From Agarophyton chilense (lineage: Eukaryota > Rhodophyta > Florideophyceae > Gracilariales > Gracilariaceae): a DNA stretch of 64,000 nucleotides. The stretch covers positions 248,001 to 312,000 of the forward strand of contig JARGXX010000006.1 in NCBI GenBank assembly GCA_030374765.1, read 5' to 3'. Position 1 is the first letter of the stretch. Each line of letters begins with the position of its first letter. A program made the position numbers and the translations under genes. Shown here piece after piece: positions 9,451-20,726 of this stretch. The notes below the pieces were generated by a model, which saw only the letters and a list, made by a program, of their open reading frames with translations, was not told where the DNA came from and did not search any database.

Positions 9451-12012
9451 TTACATTAGCCTTATGGCGAATCTGAGCCCAGCTATTGCACACAATTCCA
9501 ATGCCTCACGTGGAGTGATGTGAACAACGTTGATTGCATTTTCCAAAGCTCGTTTCGCAGCCTGCACCACTTCATCCTCATCTGAGGTAGCGACGCACTC
9601 AAGCGCATCGAGTGCTTCTTGATGCTCCTCCTTCAGCGGGGCATTAGGTCGAAGAACCTTGCTGGCAGCCATCTGCAGCACGACGCCACATTCCGCACAC
9701 GATGGCAGGAATTTAGGGGGGTTTCGCGACACGGCGGTGAAAGTAGATACGAACATAGATGTATCGTGTGCGACTTTTCTCGCCATGCGCGCCATGTGTG
9801 TCGGGCTTAGAAACCCATTGATCTCAGCGGCAACAGCCATTGCATTCCGGCTGCCACCCGCGAAACATTGCAGCACAATATCATAAAAGAAGAATGCATC
9901 CAGCTTTGAAGCTACAGCACGCCAGATAGCAGATGCGGACTTTCGACAAGGAATACCCGTCTTCACCCCACCCAGCATGCTCTCCAACGAAATAAACGGG
10001 TTAACAAGAGACTCTGATAAATCATGAGTTAGCACAATGGCCGCATCGGGTGCCTGAATTTCTCCAAAGCGAGTTCGGTCGGCATAGTCAGCGCGAACAG
10101 CTTCAATGAAGGTGCTCGCAATCGCGTCTGTAGTTATTGTACTGTTAGATGAGTGAAGCGCTCGTAGCCGTGATATTTCGTCTTCATAAAAGCCTTTGCC
10201 CGATCGATGCTCCTGCGCCATGTAAAAGGGGTCAAGGCTCCGATCTTCCAGACCATCAGCAATAAGATGCGCCAAAAAAGAGGCGCGCGTGCTTCGTTGA
10301 ATTTGCTCAACAGAAAGGTCCTCATAGTCGGTTTCCTCAACTCGCTCTTTTACTCGCGATCGAATGGCCTGCAGCAAAGGAAGCTCCGTGAGTTTGAGGA
10401 ATGTGGCAATGCGCTCTTCACTGTCCAGCGCCCTCGCTTTCTGACTCGCACTTCCGACATGATTAACAATTTCCTGACAAAAGTATTCAAGATGCTCACG
10501 CGTGACGACCGCACTTTCCTGTGACATGGTAGGGTCCTGTGCGTGTTCGTCGGGGTTCGTCAAAGCCTGGTCCAGTAGAGAGGTTACCTGTGCGTCAGCA
10601 ATCCTGAGCTCAGAGCTAGCCCAGGAGGTTAGGAAGGATTCATTCATACTGAGCACATGCAGAGACGAGAGAAAAGCCGGGGAAGAGGAGGAGGACAACG
10701 GCTGCGCCTGAATACGAATGATACCCGAGCGCAGCTTGGCGTCAAACTGTTTGGCAGTCTCCGAAGCGTGAGCGATGAGCATGTCCGCATCAGCATCGTT
10801 AGTAGAGGTTCTCAACGCCAACTCACAGTCATAAGCGATCTTCTCGGCAAAGACACGACAAAAGCCCTCCGCAAACTTGACGTCGGCGCCCTGCGGGCCG
10901 TCGATGTCGACCTGGCTCAAGAAAGGGGTAGCCTCTCGAATGCGATCAAGCGCAAAGTCGGCGGCCCACTCTGGGCGATCGAAGCGAGACGTGGCCCTCT
11001 GGGGATTATGATAGGAATTGGAGGAGGGTTGGGTATCAAGGCTCTCCAGGAAATGGTATCGGAAGCGGGCGAGCGGGGCGCGCAGAATGGCAGCAATGGC
11101 CCACGAGTCCGAGAGGGCGCGATGCCACTTGGTTCGATCAGGAATGTAGTCGCCCTGGTCTGCGACGCGCTGCAGCTGACTGAGCTGATTGACGTAGAAA
11201 TTGATGGAAGAGATTACGTGAGAGTCGGTTTGCGGCTGCGGGACGTTCATGGGCCAGCCAAAGTGACGGAACTCGTTGTCTAGAACGTTGACAAAGGCAG
11301 CACGGGCCTTGACGACGGCATCGACGGCACGGTTCTCAATGGAGGTGACGATTCGTTGATTGGTATGAAAATCATCAGCGAAAAGATACTTGGATCCCCT
11401 GCGTCGCACAGCGTCGACTTGTTGAATAAGAAGTTTGATATTGGCGGCCACGGTGTGCATGTGCGTGATGGAACCATCTCTTTGATGCAGGGCGAGCGGG
11501 CGCAAGGCGCGAATGTAGGCATCGGCTATCTGTCTGCATTTGGCAACGGCCAGATACTGTCTGCGTGCGTCGGTGAGTTGACGAAAGTTGTGGAGCAGAT
11601 CGGCAAGCTGGCGGGTTTGCTGATGGTGATCAAAGAGAACGGTGGTGGCGCGGTGGCGGATATCGTCCAAGGTGATGCGAGCGTCGGCCAGGGCGGCGTC
11701 GGCGGTAGAGCGCAGGGCAGCATCGGCCTTGAAGGCTTGCGGTGAACGCACGACGTTGGCTCTCTGCACATCGCACAGAGCGGCTATGGCGGGCACCTGT
11801 CTGAGCGCATTCTATTACGCATGATGCAACACAGCAAGGGGGACGGGTGGGGGTGGAGGGGCGGTTAGGATGAAACACGCAAGCAAGACGGCGACGCGGA
11901 CGGGAGCTTGGCAACGTACGGTGTCTTTGATGGTGCGCTGTAGGTACGGCCGCACGCCGCCGGCCTGCAACACGCGCGAGCCCAGATCCTGCTGCGCCGA
12001 CGAGAGAACCAT
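9451..12012 (-). CDS. RINT1: RINT1/TIP20/MAG2-family vesicle-tethering protein (two exons)
   Basis: Exon 1 is 12012-11920 (31 codons from MVLSSAQQDLG) and exon 2 is 11796-9451, giving 812 residues. The long exon has no ATG at its beginning and meets in-frame stops just upstream, so a 5' exon is needed. The chosen one joins in frame (..IKDT to VPAIAAL..). Family signatures: FGWPMNVPQP in the N-terminal half, then FRYHFLESLDTQPSS followed by RFDRPEWAADF, the conserved FxYHF...TN...PEW block of RINT-1/Tip20/MAG2, and a helical C-terminal domain. These proteins belong to the Dsl1 (yeast) / NRZ (animal) complex, which tethers Golgi-derived COPI vesicles to the ER. It is divergent from the Sel1-like gene and convergent with the NT-C2 gene. 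Family call is confident; exon 1 rather less so. Confidence 0.83.
11797..11919 (-). other. spliceosomal intron in the RINT1-like gene
   Basis: On the minus strand the 123-bp interval begins GTACGT and ends in CAGACAG, has a pyrimidine-rich body and a branch-point-like CTAAC about 70 nt before the acceptor. It contains in-frame stops (TAA TAG just before the acceptor), so it cannot be coding, and removal joins two frames in phase 0. It is the only intron I can support in a host gene here. Confidence 0.75.
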
Positions 12013-12950
12013 GAACCAAGCTCAGCGCACGGGGCGCATGCAGAGCGCGCGGGAGCCACCGCCGGTGTGCGTCACTTTCGCTTGGTCTTTGCCAAGCGAA
12101 TCGAAAGCGCAGCACTTAGCTTTGCGCACACACACCAAACGCAAGGCATTTCTCACCTTGGCGTGTAAGACGTGTGCCGATGTGTACGATGTGTATGATG
12201 TGTACGGTGTGTATGATGTGTACGATGTGTGCGCGTGAATATCGTGTACGCGTGTACGATGATGTGTACCATGTTAACCGGTGTGGGTCGCTTGCTTGGA
12301 GCCAAGCTAGCTAGAGAGTCGGCAGGAGTCGGCAAGAGTCAGCGGAGTGGACGAGAACATGACAGCACACACACGTCTCGGGGGGGTGCGCTGTGACGGC
12401 GAGCTTGACACGGCGGCACCACGACGGCGAAGCGCGGCGGTGCCAAACTATGAAAGTATGCGGCACTCGAGGCACAAACGAGGCGTGAGATTTTCAGCGT
12501 GAGATTCAGCGTGAGAGCGCAACGGCAACACCACCACTAAGCACTCGGCCTCGCGCGCCCCTTCGTGCCACACATGTCTGCGCCCGAGAGCGTCCTCAAG
12601 TTGACCACCTCAACTTGCCCTTCGTAGGTACTGTACATGTGTATGCTTTTGAAAGCCTCCCGCACCCGACTCACCGCTGTGCGCGTGGCTCGCGCGTACC
12701 TTCAGTCTTGCTACAACAACGTGCGCGCGTGCCACGCGCGTGTTGCTTTCGATTGCCTTCTCTCTCCACTTTGCTTGCACCACCCGCTTTGTCTACTTCA
12801 CCCGACCCCCTACACACCACCCCCTCACCACCTCCTCCATAACTCCTCCATAACCCCCTCCCCCCCCGTCCGCTTCTCGCCCTCGTTTCCCGTTTTCCCA
12901 CTCCCTTCTTAATCTCCATCATCATCTCGCCCCCCCCCCCTTTTCCTTCC
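12013..12950. other. divergent promoter region of RINT1-like and Sel1-like genes
   Basis: 938 bp with no gene. It contains a 9-bp minisatellite (12179-12232), a strongly pyrimidine-rich plus strand from about 12760 on, and C-runs at about 12858-12867 and 12931-12940 just before the Sel1-like start codon. Such a CT-rich leader is compatible with a promoter or 5' UTR of the Sel1-like gene. No TATA box stands out. Confidence 0.4.
12179..12232. repeat. 9-bp minisatellite, about six copies
   Basis: Six tandem units of GATGTGTAC/T with single-base variants (GGTGTGTAT, GATGTGTGC). It lies in the non-coding divergent region and has no evident role. Confidence 0.85.
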
Positions 12951-14672
12951 ATGGCGCTCGCCAGGACCTCCACACCCCCCGCCTCCTCCGCCACTCATGC
13001 GCACCAGCTCGCACTACGTCGCTCCGCCTCCGACTTCGAGCTGCACCACCACATGCATAATCTCGAGACCGCCGCCGCCGACGGCAACCTCGAAGCCATG
13101 GTCACCTTAGCCGCGCTTTGCCTCAACGAATCTGGCACCGTACTGTACGACCCGCAACGCGCCGTCCGCCTCTACGAGCGCGCCGCTGGCTCCGGCAGTC
13201 TCGACGCTCTGTACACTCTTGCCTGTCTCTACGAAGACGGTGCTCACAACGTCCCGCACAATCCACAGAAAGCAGTGCGTCTGTATGAAACCGCCATTGC
13301 CGGTGGTAGCGCCCAGGCCATGCATGGCTTGGCTCTTCTGTTGGAGGAGGGAAGCGAATTTGCTGGAGAGGACAGCGTCCCGCCTGATCCCCAGCGCGCT
13401 TTGTGTCTGCACCAGGCTGCCGTCGATGCGGGCAGCCTCGATGCCCTGCACAGCCTGGCAAGACTGCTCCGCTACGGCGTGCAAGGCATTGAAAAGGACC
13501 CCAATCGTTCCATCCAAATCTATGAACGCGCCATTGAGCTCGGCAGCAGCAGCGCCATGAACGACCTGGCCCATCTACTGGAGGACGGTACGGACGACGG
13601 CAAAGTAGATCCTGATGTATTGCGCGCCCGCGAGCTCTATGAACGTGCCATTGACGAGGGCCACACCGGCGCCATGTGCAATTTGGCACGCATCTTCCGC
13701 GACGGCAACTCTCAAATTCCCGTTAACACCGAGGCCGCCGCCACCTTGTACGAAATGGCTATGAATAATGGCCACAAGTCGGCCATCTGTCCCCTGGCCG
13801 CCATCATGGCCGATGGCTCCCACGATTTTGAGCCCGACATGCAGCGTGCCATCGCGCTGTACGAACGCGCTATAGAGGTGGGCGAATCCGACGCCTACTT
13901 CTCACTCGGCTTCCTCATGGAGGAAGGTCGGCCTGACCTCCCACAGGACCTTGCGCGCGCCATACAATTGTATGAACAAGCCGCCGAGCTGGATGACGTT
14001 CTCGCCATGGATCGTTTGGCGTACCTTCTACTTCATGGAGCCCCGGGCGTCCAGACCGACCACGAACGTGCCCTGGAGCTTTACGAAAATGCGGCTGATA
14101 TGGGTAGCTCGGCTGCCATGGTCAACCATGCGCTTGTGCTGGAAAGAGGCACTGACGAAATTGAAGCCGATCCTCAGAAAGCGTTGGATTTGTTACGCAC
14201 GGCCGCCGACAGAGGTTATCCGGCCGCGCTCCTGAGACTGGCCACTATTGTGTTGAACGGGGCTTATGGTGAGACGCACGACCCAGAGCACGCTGTTGAC
14301 TTGCTTGAGACCGCTGTGGACCGCGGCTCAACTCCAGCTATGATTCTCTTGGGTGAACTGCTGGAAGGTGGACAGTACGGAGTGCCCAAGGATCTCACCC
14401 GAGCCGTGGAGCTATACGAAGAGGCTATTGACTATGGCGATACTTCTGCCGCAAACAAGCTGGGACAGCTTCTTGAGGAGGGGGCCGACGGCGTGCCTCA
14501 AGACGCTGCCAGGGCATTGAAACTATATGAAAGCGCGGCCGATTGCAACAATGACGAGGCGTTTTTGCTCTTAGCAAATTTGCTGGAAAAAGGCGCTCCT
14601 GGCGTGGAGAAGGACTCAAGCAGAGCTGCGGAGCTGAGAGAGATTGCCAAACAGCGGGAGTCGGGATGGTAA
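12951..14672 (+). CDS. Sel1-like repeat (TPR-related) protein with about 14 repeats
   Basis: 573 residues, single exon; the ATG at 12951 follows a pyrimidine-rich leader. After a 40-residue Ala/Ser/His-rich head, the whole protein is a solenoid of about 14 units of 36-42 residues. The common core is A..LA.LLE.G......D..RA..LYE.A...G, for example DALYTLACLYEDG followed by QKAVRLYETAIAGG. This is the Sel1-like repeat, an alpha-alpha hairpin that scaffolds protein-protein contacts in ER-associated degradation (SEL1/HRD3), chitin synthase activators and others. There is no signal peptide and no hydrophobic segment, so an ER-lumenal SEL1L role is unlikely; a cytosolic scaffold is my inference. The gene is G+C-rich with C/G-ending codons. 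Confidence 0.85.
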   Translation: MALARTSTPPASSATHAHQLALRRSASDFELHHHMHNLETAAADGNLEAMVTLAALCLNESGTVLYDPQRAVRLYERAAGSGSLDALYTLACLYEDGAHNVPHNPQKAVRLYETAIAGGSAQAMHGLALLLEEGSEFAGEDSVPPDPQRALCLHQAAVDAGSLDALHSLARLLRYGVQGIEKDPNRSIQIYERAIELGSSSAMNDLAHLLEDGTDDGKVDPDVLRARELYERAIDEGHTGAMCNLARIFRDGNSQIPVNTEAAATLYEMAMNNGHKSAICPLAAIMADGSHDFEPDMQRAIALYERAIEVGESDAYFSLGFLMEEGRPDLPQDLARAIQLYEQAAELDDVLAMDRLAYLLLHGAPGVQTDHERALELYENAADMGSSAAMVNHALVLERGTDEIEADPQKALDLLRTAADRGYPAALLRLATIVLNGAYGETHDPEHAVDLLETAVDRGSTPAMILLGELLEGGQYGVPKDLTRAVELYEEAIDYGDTSAANKLGQLLEEGADGVPQDAARALKLYESAADCNNDEAFLLLANLLEKGAPGVEKDSSRAAELREIAKQRESGW

Positions 14673-17600
14673 TTCGAACCTGCCTGTTTGGTGTTCATGC
14701 TCAGGACGGTGCAGGGCCTGAGTTTGCTGCACTGCACCATGGGCCAATATATCTCAAAAAATCCCCCAAGCTTTGATGGTGCACAATTTTGCATGGAGGG
14801 CGATGGAGGCGGTGATGATCATGGTTGTTCTTCGCTAGCTATGTCCGACTGGACTGAAGGTGCGGAGCGGGGTTCGGTGTACGGCGGGACTGGTAGGATT
14901 GTGTATCAAAAGAATAGACCTGTAGACATACATTTGATTTAGACTCGTTCGTGGGCTGAGCTTGTCGTACTCCCTACATCATGAACTTGATGACATGAAT
15001 ATGAAGAGTGGCGTATATGTGCTGAAGGCTACGTCGCGTTTTCATACTGTACCACGTTCGTCTTCCAAATATAGCGGAATGTGTTTGAATTTCGCGGCGC
15101 ATGTTTCCATACAGAAGATGGACATGCTACACGCTTCAATCAATTAGGCTGATGGTAAACATTAGACGTGGGTGCGTGGCTTAATCGTTGGCTAGAAAAG
15201 CATGAAGATATTTGGATGCTGGAAGGAGAGGAGGAGTTGTTGGAATTGGGGATGGGGATGCGGTGCTCCGGAGAAAGGATGGAATTGCGATTCTATTGGT
15301 CCACTGTTTACCCTGGGTATCAATCTTGCAGTCAGCTATCGTCGGCAGGGTCATCCCTTCATTTGTGGTTGGTGTTCCTTGCTGTCGCCAGCTTTCAAAA
15401 AGAGAAGAGAGACGTATTGAAGCATTTGCTTGCGCCGCTTCATATTTCCTTTTCTGTTTCGAAGGCTGACCTCTCTCACCAGTGAATACGGCACAAAGCG
15501 ACCGAAAGCTGTCGTTCGCAACTTGGTAGCTGTAGGCAGCCAGTTCCCACATTCGTGTTGTACCGGGAAAAGTGATGAAGTAAACTCAGATGCGAGCAAG
15601 AAAGCCGGAAGGTACTCTCATTTGTTCATTTGTTTGAGTCAGCTTTGACGCGTTTTGTGGCATGGGAGTGCTGCTTTTATTTTTAGATTAGCGAGAATGT
15701 CAGTGTGAACAAATGCCAAACGCGTGACAGTAGCGCGCCGTCTGCGGTTCGTTCTGCCAACGTCTCCAACGGCAGTCATGCTCTCGTGCGATCGCGTGCC
15801 CTTTTGGAGCTTGTTCAAGACAAACTTGTGCTTTCCCTGATAAAGTTGCCAGCCTAGCCAAAAACATGAATAAGATGTACACCTCACACGTTTTCCAATA
15901 CTGATTGATTCGCTTTACACCGAGTATGGACTTGGCCGTTCGATGCATTCCACATGTTTCCTCATAGCTACCTCCGTGAATGGGTTGTTTATATTTCATT
16001 CGCAATACCCCTTGATGACAACCATTTGGGAGAGATCTACAAACTTCAGTCCCTCATCCAACTCAAATCGAAAACCGGCCTCGTCCTTCACGTCGGTAAA
16101 ATCAGACAGAACAGTATCAAGTCCTTTGACATGCCGCATCACTGCATCTGTGTAGTATATCACAATGTATTTATGTATACAGGTTGAGATCAGGGGGGGG
16201 GGGGCCAGTGCCGCCTAATTGGCACAACAGTTTACAGATGGCACGCACTTCCTTCTGTGCTGCACATTGTGTTTGGACCTATCAAAATAAACGATTGATG
16301 TCAAGAGAAATCTAACGTGTTTATCACACTGATAGTTTTTGCCGGATCATCGGCAACGCGGTAGGGCGTACACACAACATTCTTTATGCAAGCGCAATGC
16401 TTTTGGGGAAAACATATTGCCATCTTCCTTGCAGTTTAACACTTTCACGCTCTGCCTTGCGACGACCCGCTTGTAACACATTCCGTCCTGTCGCAGCAAC
16501 TAAATGCATCGGAAGAGTCTCATGATGTGCTTAGCTCGTCAATACTTCGGAATACGAATAACAACATGTTTCGATACCACATTTGTCCGGATTTCATATC
16601 ACACAATTCCAGAAAGAGAGAAAAAACTCCCCGCTGTTGATCTCGAGATACCATATCGAAGAACGAGACATCACCGAAATCAAGTGTGGCTTCTCGAATG
16701 ATCTCGAAGTATCTTCAAACCTCGCGTTGCTCACCAGTATGTTCTGCGTATATTATTCTTCATCTTCACTACGGTAAGTTCTAAAATCTTTAGTCTTCGT
16801 TAATCCATTCATTAAACACCCACAAACACAAACTGCTGTTATTTTCGAGTGCTGTGATGTTTGGTGATCCATCATGTTGGTAAAATACTGCGTCCCGACA
16901 ATTTTCCAGAAGTATATTTCGGAATGATTACTGTCCATGGGTTGCACGTGCCATATACAAATCTGTCAAGGGGCTCAACGCATCTCCCAAGAAGTGCTTA
17001 GCAAGACATATGTTTTTTAAGATAATTCTCCTTTTGCACGCCGGCGACTAGCACCGGCGAGCAAACGGGACCACAGCGTTGAATAAATGTCTCGCTACGC
17101 TCCATAATGCTACAACCGCTGTGAAAAAAGAGACATTTGGACTCTAACAAAGAACTTCCGTAAAAGTCTTGTTGCAGAGATCAAAAAACTCTCACCCCAG
17201 ATTATATATCTCGAGCAACAATTCGTTCAAAGCACCGCCCGCCGCCATAAATCTGATTGTACATATTGTTCGAGCAGCGCTGTTAATAATTGGTGTTTGA
17301 CAAAAAGTCCTATTCAACCTCGTTTGTTTTAAAAGTTTACCGCGTTGGTAATGACTTTGTTTATTCGCTCTCAGGTGTCGACTTAGTATAATTGCTTGAA
17401 ACAATCAACGAATATCATTGAGCCATTGACAGAAGCCGGAAAGCCACTAAGAGACTTTCAGTTGTTTTCTCAACATGTACCCATTCTTAGATGAAACCAG
17501 TGTTTTGATTCCACTGACTCAAAGAGTCGAAACGAATATGTGGAAACAACTTTAAAACGCCTACTGCACTCTCCAGAAGTCACATATGATCAAAAGTCGT

Positions 17601-20257
17601 TTAAAACCCATTCTTGTTCAGTTACTTCTAAGAATTGTTACTCTTTACAAATTAGACATTTTATTAAGAGAGCTTGATACAAATCTCTGGCCTTCGTGAA
17701 AACATGCTGCAAATCGATCAGTATTCAGGCAAAATGGTTGAAGAATTTCATCGAACCTGTGATGCTTAACTGTACAACAGTGAACGAAGTGGCCATGCTT
17801 GGTGAAGATATATATCTCACCGGCCACCCGAGCTATAGACGCGCTCTTCGCCACGTAGCCACGGGGAGGTGCACTTGAGTTGTGTCTACCTATCTACTGA
17901 ATCCTATCTATCTAATACTAAATTAGAGAAAAGCTATAATAATTGCTAACTGAACCACACTGCAGTACACGGCGAATGCCAGCAACCATCCAGCTTCAAC
18001 ACGTGGCATCATTACCTCCTTGGCGTAGCTCACTATACCACAGACGCACAGAGCGTCTTCGAAAAATTCTGCCTGTTGTTGATCCTTTTTTAATGCAAAT
18101 GTAGTTGACAGGCCACCGGATTATGGTTCTTTAGTTTTTTTGCCGGATAAAGACGTTGTGCTAGACCACAAATCAGCTGTTCAATATTTAAACCTTCCAG
18201 ATTTGAAAATAGATTTTGTAACCAAGAACAACCGCAGAAGCGAGAAAGTGATGTTACCGTGATACTCATGGTATGTTTAAACTGCCAGGAGATAGGTGGC
18301 AGGCTTTTAATGTGTCCTAACTCTTGCGATGAAGCCGTTATAATTTGTAACAAAGAGCTAGCAAGATAGTGGAACAATCAAACTTGTTTCGAGAGAGTCA
18401 ACTGTAGCATTCTAGATAAAACTGATTTCGAACGTTCAAAATACTACAACGTCGCGATATGGAATTAATAAGCTATTGTTTGGGCTATCCTTGATTACGA
18501 AAAGTTATGAGAATAATTCTGTAATGGAAAGGTTTGGACAGGAGAAATATATTTAGGAAGTACTTTCTTTAGTGTACACTGTAAGGTGCCATCAACATAT
18601 ATTTTATTTAGTATTATTTAGATAATTGTGTAGTGGCACATCACGTTTGTGCATTAGTATACAGTACTTGCTTTTCTTTTTGGTACATGTAAAAGCACAA
18701 GGTCCATTAGAGGACGACGTAAGGCCAACAAACAACCAAACTAAGCACCATCTTGGTGAGTCCTGGAAATATTAAAGTGGTTCACCACAAAGGAACACCT
18801 ATAGTATCAGTTTTTAACCGTTCTGTGCTATAGCTTTTGTTCCGAGGATACAATTTACTATTGCGCGTTTATCGCCCTTTTTATACAGCTTTCTATGTGT
18901 GTGTGTGTGTGTGTGTGTGTTTTGTTTCTTTGTTGTTTATTCTACTGTTACCTGGTTATTTGTGTCATCTCAATAGTTGTCGAGCCGATCTCATGTGCAT
19001 TACGTACTGCCACAACTGGACATCCGCCTCGTGAACACACGTATTATCTCCATTGTTCAGGCACACCTGGATGCTTTCCGCACACTCTCTTCTTATCTAA
19101 GAATCATTTCTCGAAAGGTGACACCCGCTCCTCGTGGTTATTTCTGTTGATACCCACTGCACCGAGACCTCTACAGTCTTCAGCGATATACCACATCAAC
19201 TTCACTTAACTCGACGATGATGTCTCTGCTCTTGTCGCAACATTTACAAAATAACTCTATGTTGAGGAACACTCATCTGATCCAGAACAGACACGAAGCG
19301 CTTGAACTGTACTAAGACAAGATACAGCAAATACTGGCTCAAGGTAGGCTTCTATCCAGCGCCCTTACAAGTCGTAAACGCTCACCCCCGATCACTCCGT
19401 CACTGTTTCAATTTTACGAAATTCGATAGAGATAATATGAAGGTTGTAAGATGGAAATCGACTCTGACGCACGGTTTCCCATTAATAGTTCACGAAACCG
19501 CCAGAGACCCGCGACTCCACTACAGCGTACACTTCTTTGCTCTCCAAAGGCTCCCTGGCACAATTTTTCGCGCGCTTTCACCACTCCTGTCTAAATCAAA
19601 CCACTAAATTTGCACACAGAATCGTGAACGATTTACTGAAACTCCGTACAACCCCAAAGTGCAGGGTAACATATATCTGCTGCAATTGTAAGGGTGCAGG
19701 TATTGAGCCAAAGGCACACATTTCAGATTGCGGCCTGAATCAAGACAAGTTCTACTGCCAGACTCTCAGCGTAAACTTTAAAATGCGTCCGTCAGCCTGT
19801 GCCTTCACATATGGAGAGGGAAATTGTATCAGATTAAAGCAGCTTTACTTACTAGTACTCATACCTGTAAACACACTCAACTCATTTTTGATCGATTTTG
19901 GTGAAGCCAACATATAGTTTCTGATCGAACTTGACCTCTTAGTAGTGTTTTATTAAACTCTAAAAACTGATGGGTTAATTTATCCCATAGTCGCGATTGA
20001 AACTCATAAGTGAGAGGTATAGCCAATAGAATGATTTGAAGCTTTTTTCACAGGATGTTTAGACGCAGAATAAATTGGTGGAAAAAATTGTGGCCCGATT
20101 TGTTGGGAAAGCTTTGGTGCGTTTGCATTTGGAACCCTTCCTAGAGAAATAAAACACTGGAAAGGGCACATTTCGTGCCGATCCACGTTTCGGATTTTGC
20201 TACTCATAACTGGAAGTCTTTTAGTGACAATACCCCAACATTGGTATGGTTAAGTGG
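14673..20257. other. 5.6-kb gene-poor stretch
   Basis: No frame here is long or resembles a known family. The region is AT-rich from about 16,200 on, and includes a 12-base G run (16193-16204) and a TG dinucleotide run (18896-18920). Short frames such as 18090-18377 (minus, 95 codons) and 19537-19917 (plus, 126 codons) look like chance or decayed sequence. It may be old, unrecognisable transposon debris; I see no terminal repeats that would show this. Confidence 0.45.
18896..18920. repeat. TG dinucleotide microsatellite
   Basis: About 12 uninterrupted TG units followed by a T run. Simple sequence with no associated gene. Confidence 0.9.
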
Positions 20258-20701
20258 TGTGAGGAAGCGGTGATAACGGTTGAGCCCTGTAAGCTGCCGG
20301 GCCCTCAAGCATCTTGCAGATGAGACGTGGACGGGTCGACCCCACGTGGACTCATGTAGATTATTCATTTAATTTAATTAGTGTAATAGATTAACACTAC
20401 AGTGCCAGAGAGATCTCAGCGCCTCGCCAGTACTATTTACTTGGCTCGAGTGACGCTTCTCCCTTACAGTACGGTAGGCACCGGTAGGATACTAAATAAC
20501 CCCTTGGTATATTAGTTCCACCCTTTGGTAATCAAGCCATCTTTTCCGTAGCTCCAACCTGTAGGACTACGCAGTAAACGCCAGCCCATTGCACGAAGTA
20601 CTCTGGGAGTGCCGCCGTCAAGGATTCGAACTTTAGGACCCGCTCTACCACGCTACCACCGGTCGAGACCCGTACGCTGACCCAACCGTCATTGCGTTAC
20701 A
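20258..20701 (+). repeat. Element A 5' LTR
   Basis: It begins TGTGAGGAAGCGG and ends GTTACA (TG...CA termini). It aligns over its whole length, in reverse orientation, with the two element B LTRs at 27615-28061 and 35950-36395. Near its end, on the minus strand, it carries a tRNA-like A box/B box pair (about 20615-20680). Confidence 0.85.
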
Positions 20702-20704
20702 TTT

Positions 20705-20720
20705 TGGTCTCCTGACTTAG
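20705..20720 (+). promoter_or_regulatory. Element A primer-binding site
   Basis: TGGTCTCCTGACTTAG lies 3 nt inside the LTR. TGG complements the tRNA CCA tail, and the same motif follows the 5' LTRs of elements B and C with one or two changes. The implied tRNA has a CGGGAG acceptor strand and discriminator A. Confidence 0.8.
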
Positions 20721-20726
20721 AAACCT

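Noticed and set aside
10657..11283. A 208-codon plus-strand frame
   Set aside because: It is antisense to the RINT1-like exon and has no domain of its own.
13107..13689. Two minus-strand frames of 155 and 188 codons
   Set aside because: They are antisense shadows of the Sel1-like repeat gene, caused by its G+C-rich codons.
20615..20680. A tRNA gene on the minus strand
   Set aside because: A-box and B-box sequences are present but too close for an anticodon arm, no acceptor stem forms, and the motif recurs inside every A/B-family LTR, so it is part of the LTR.
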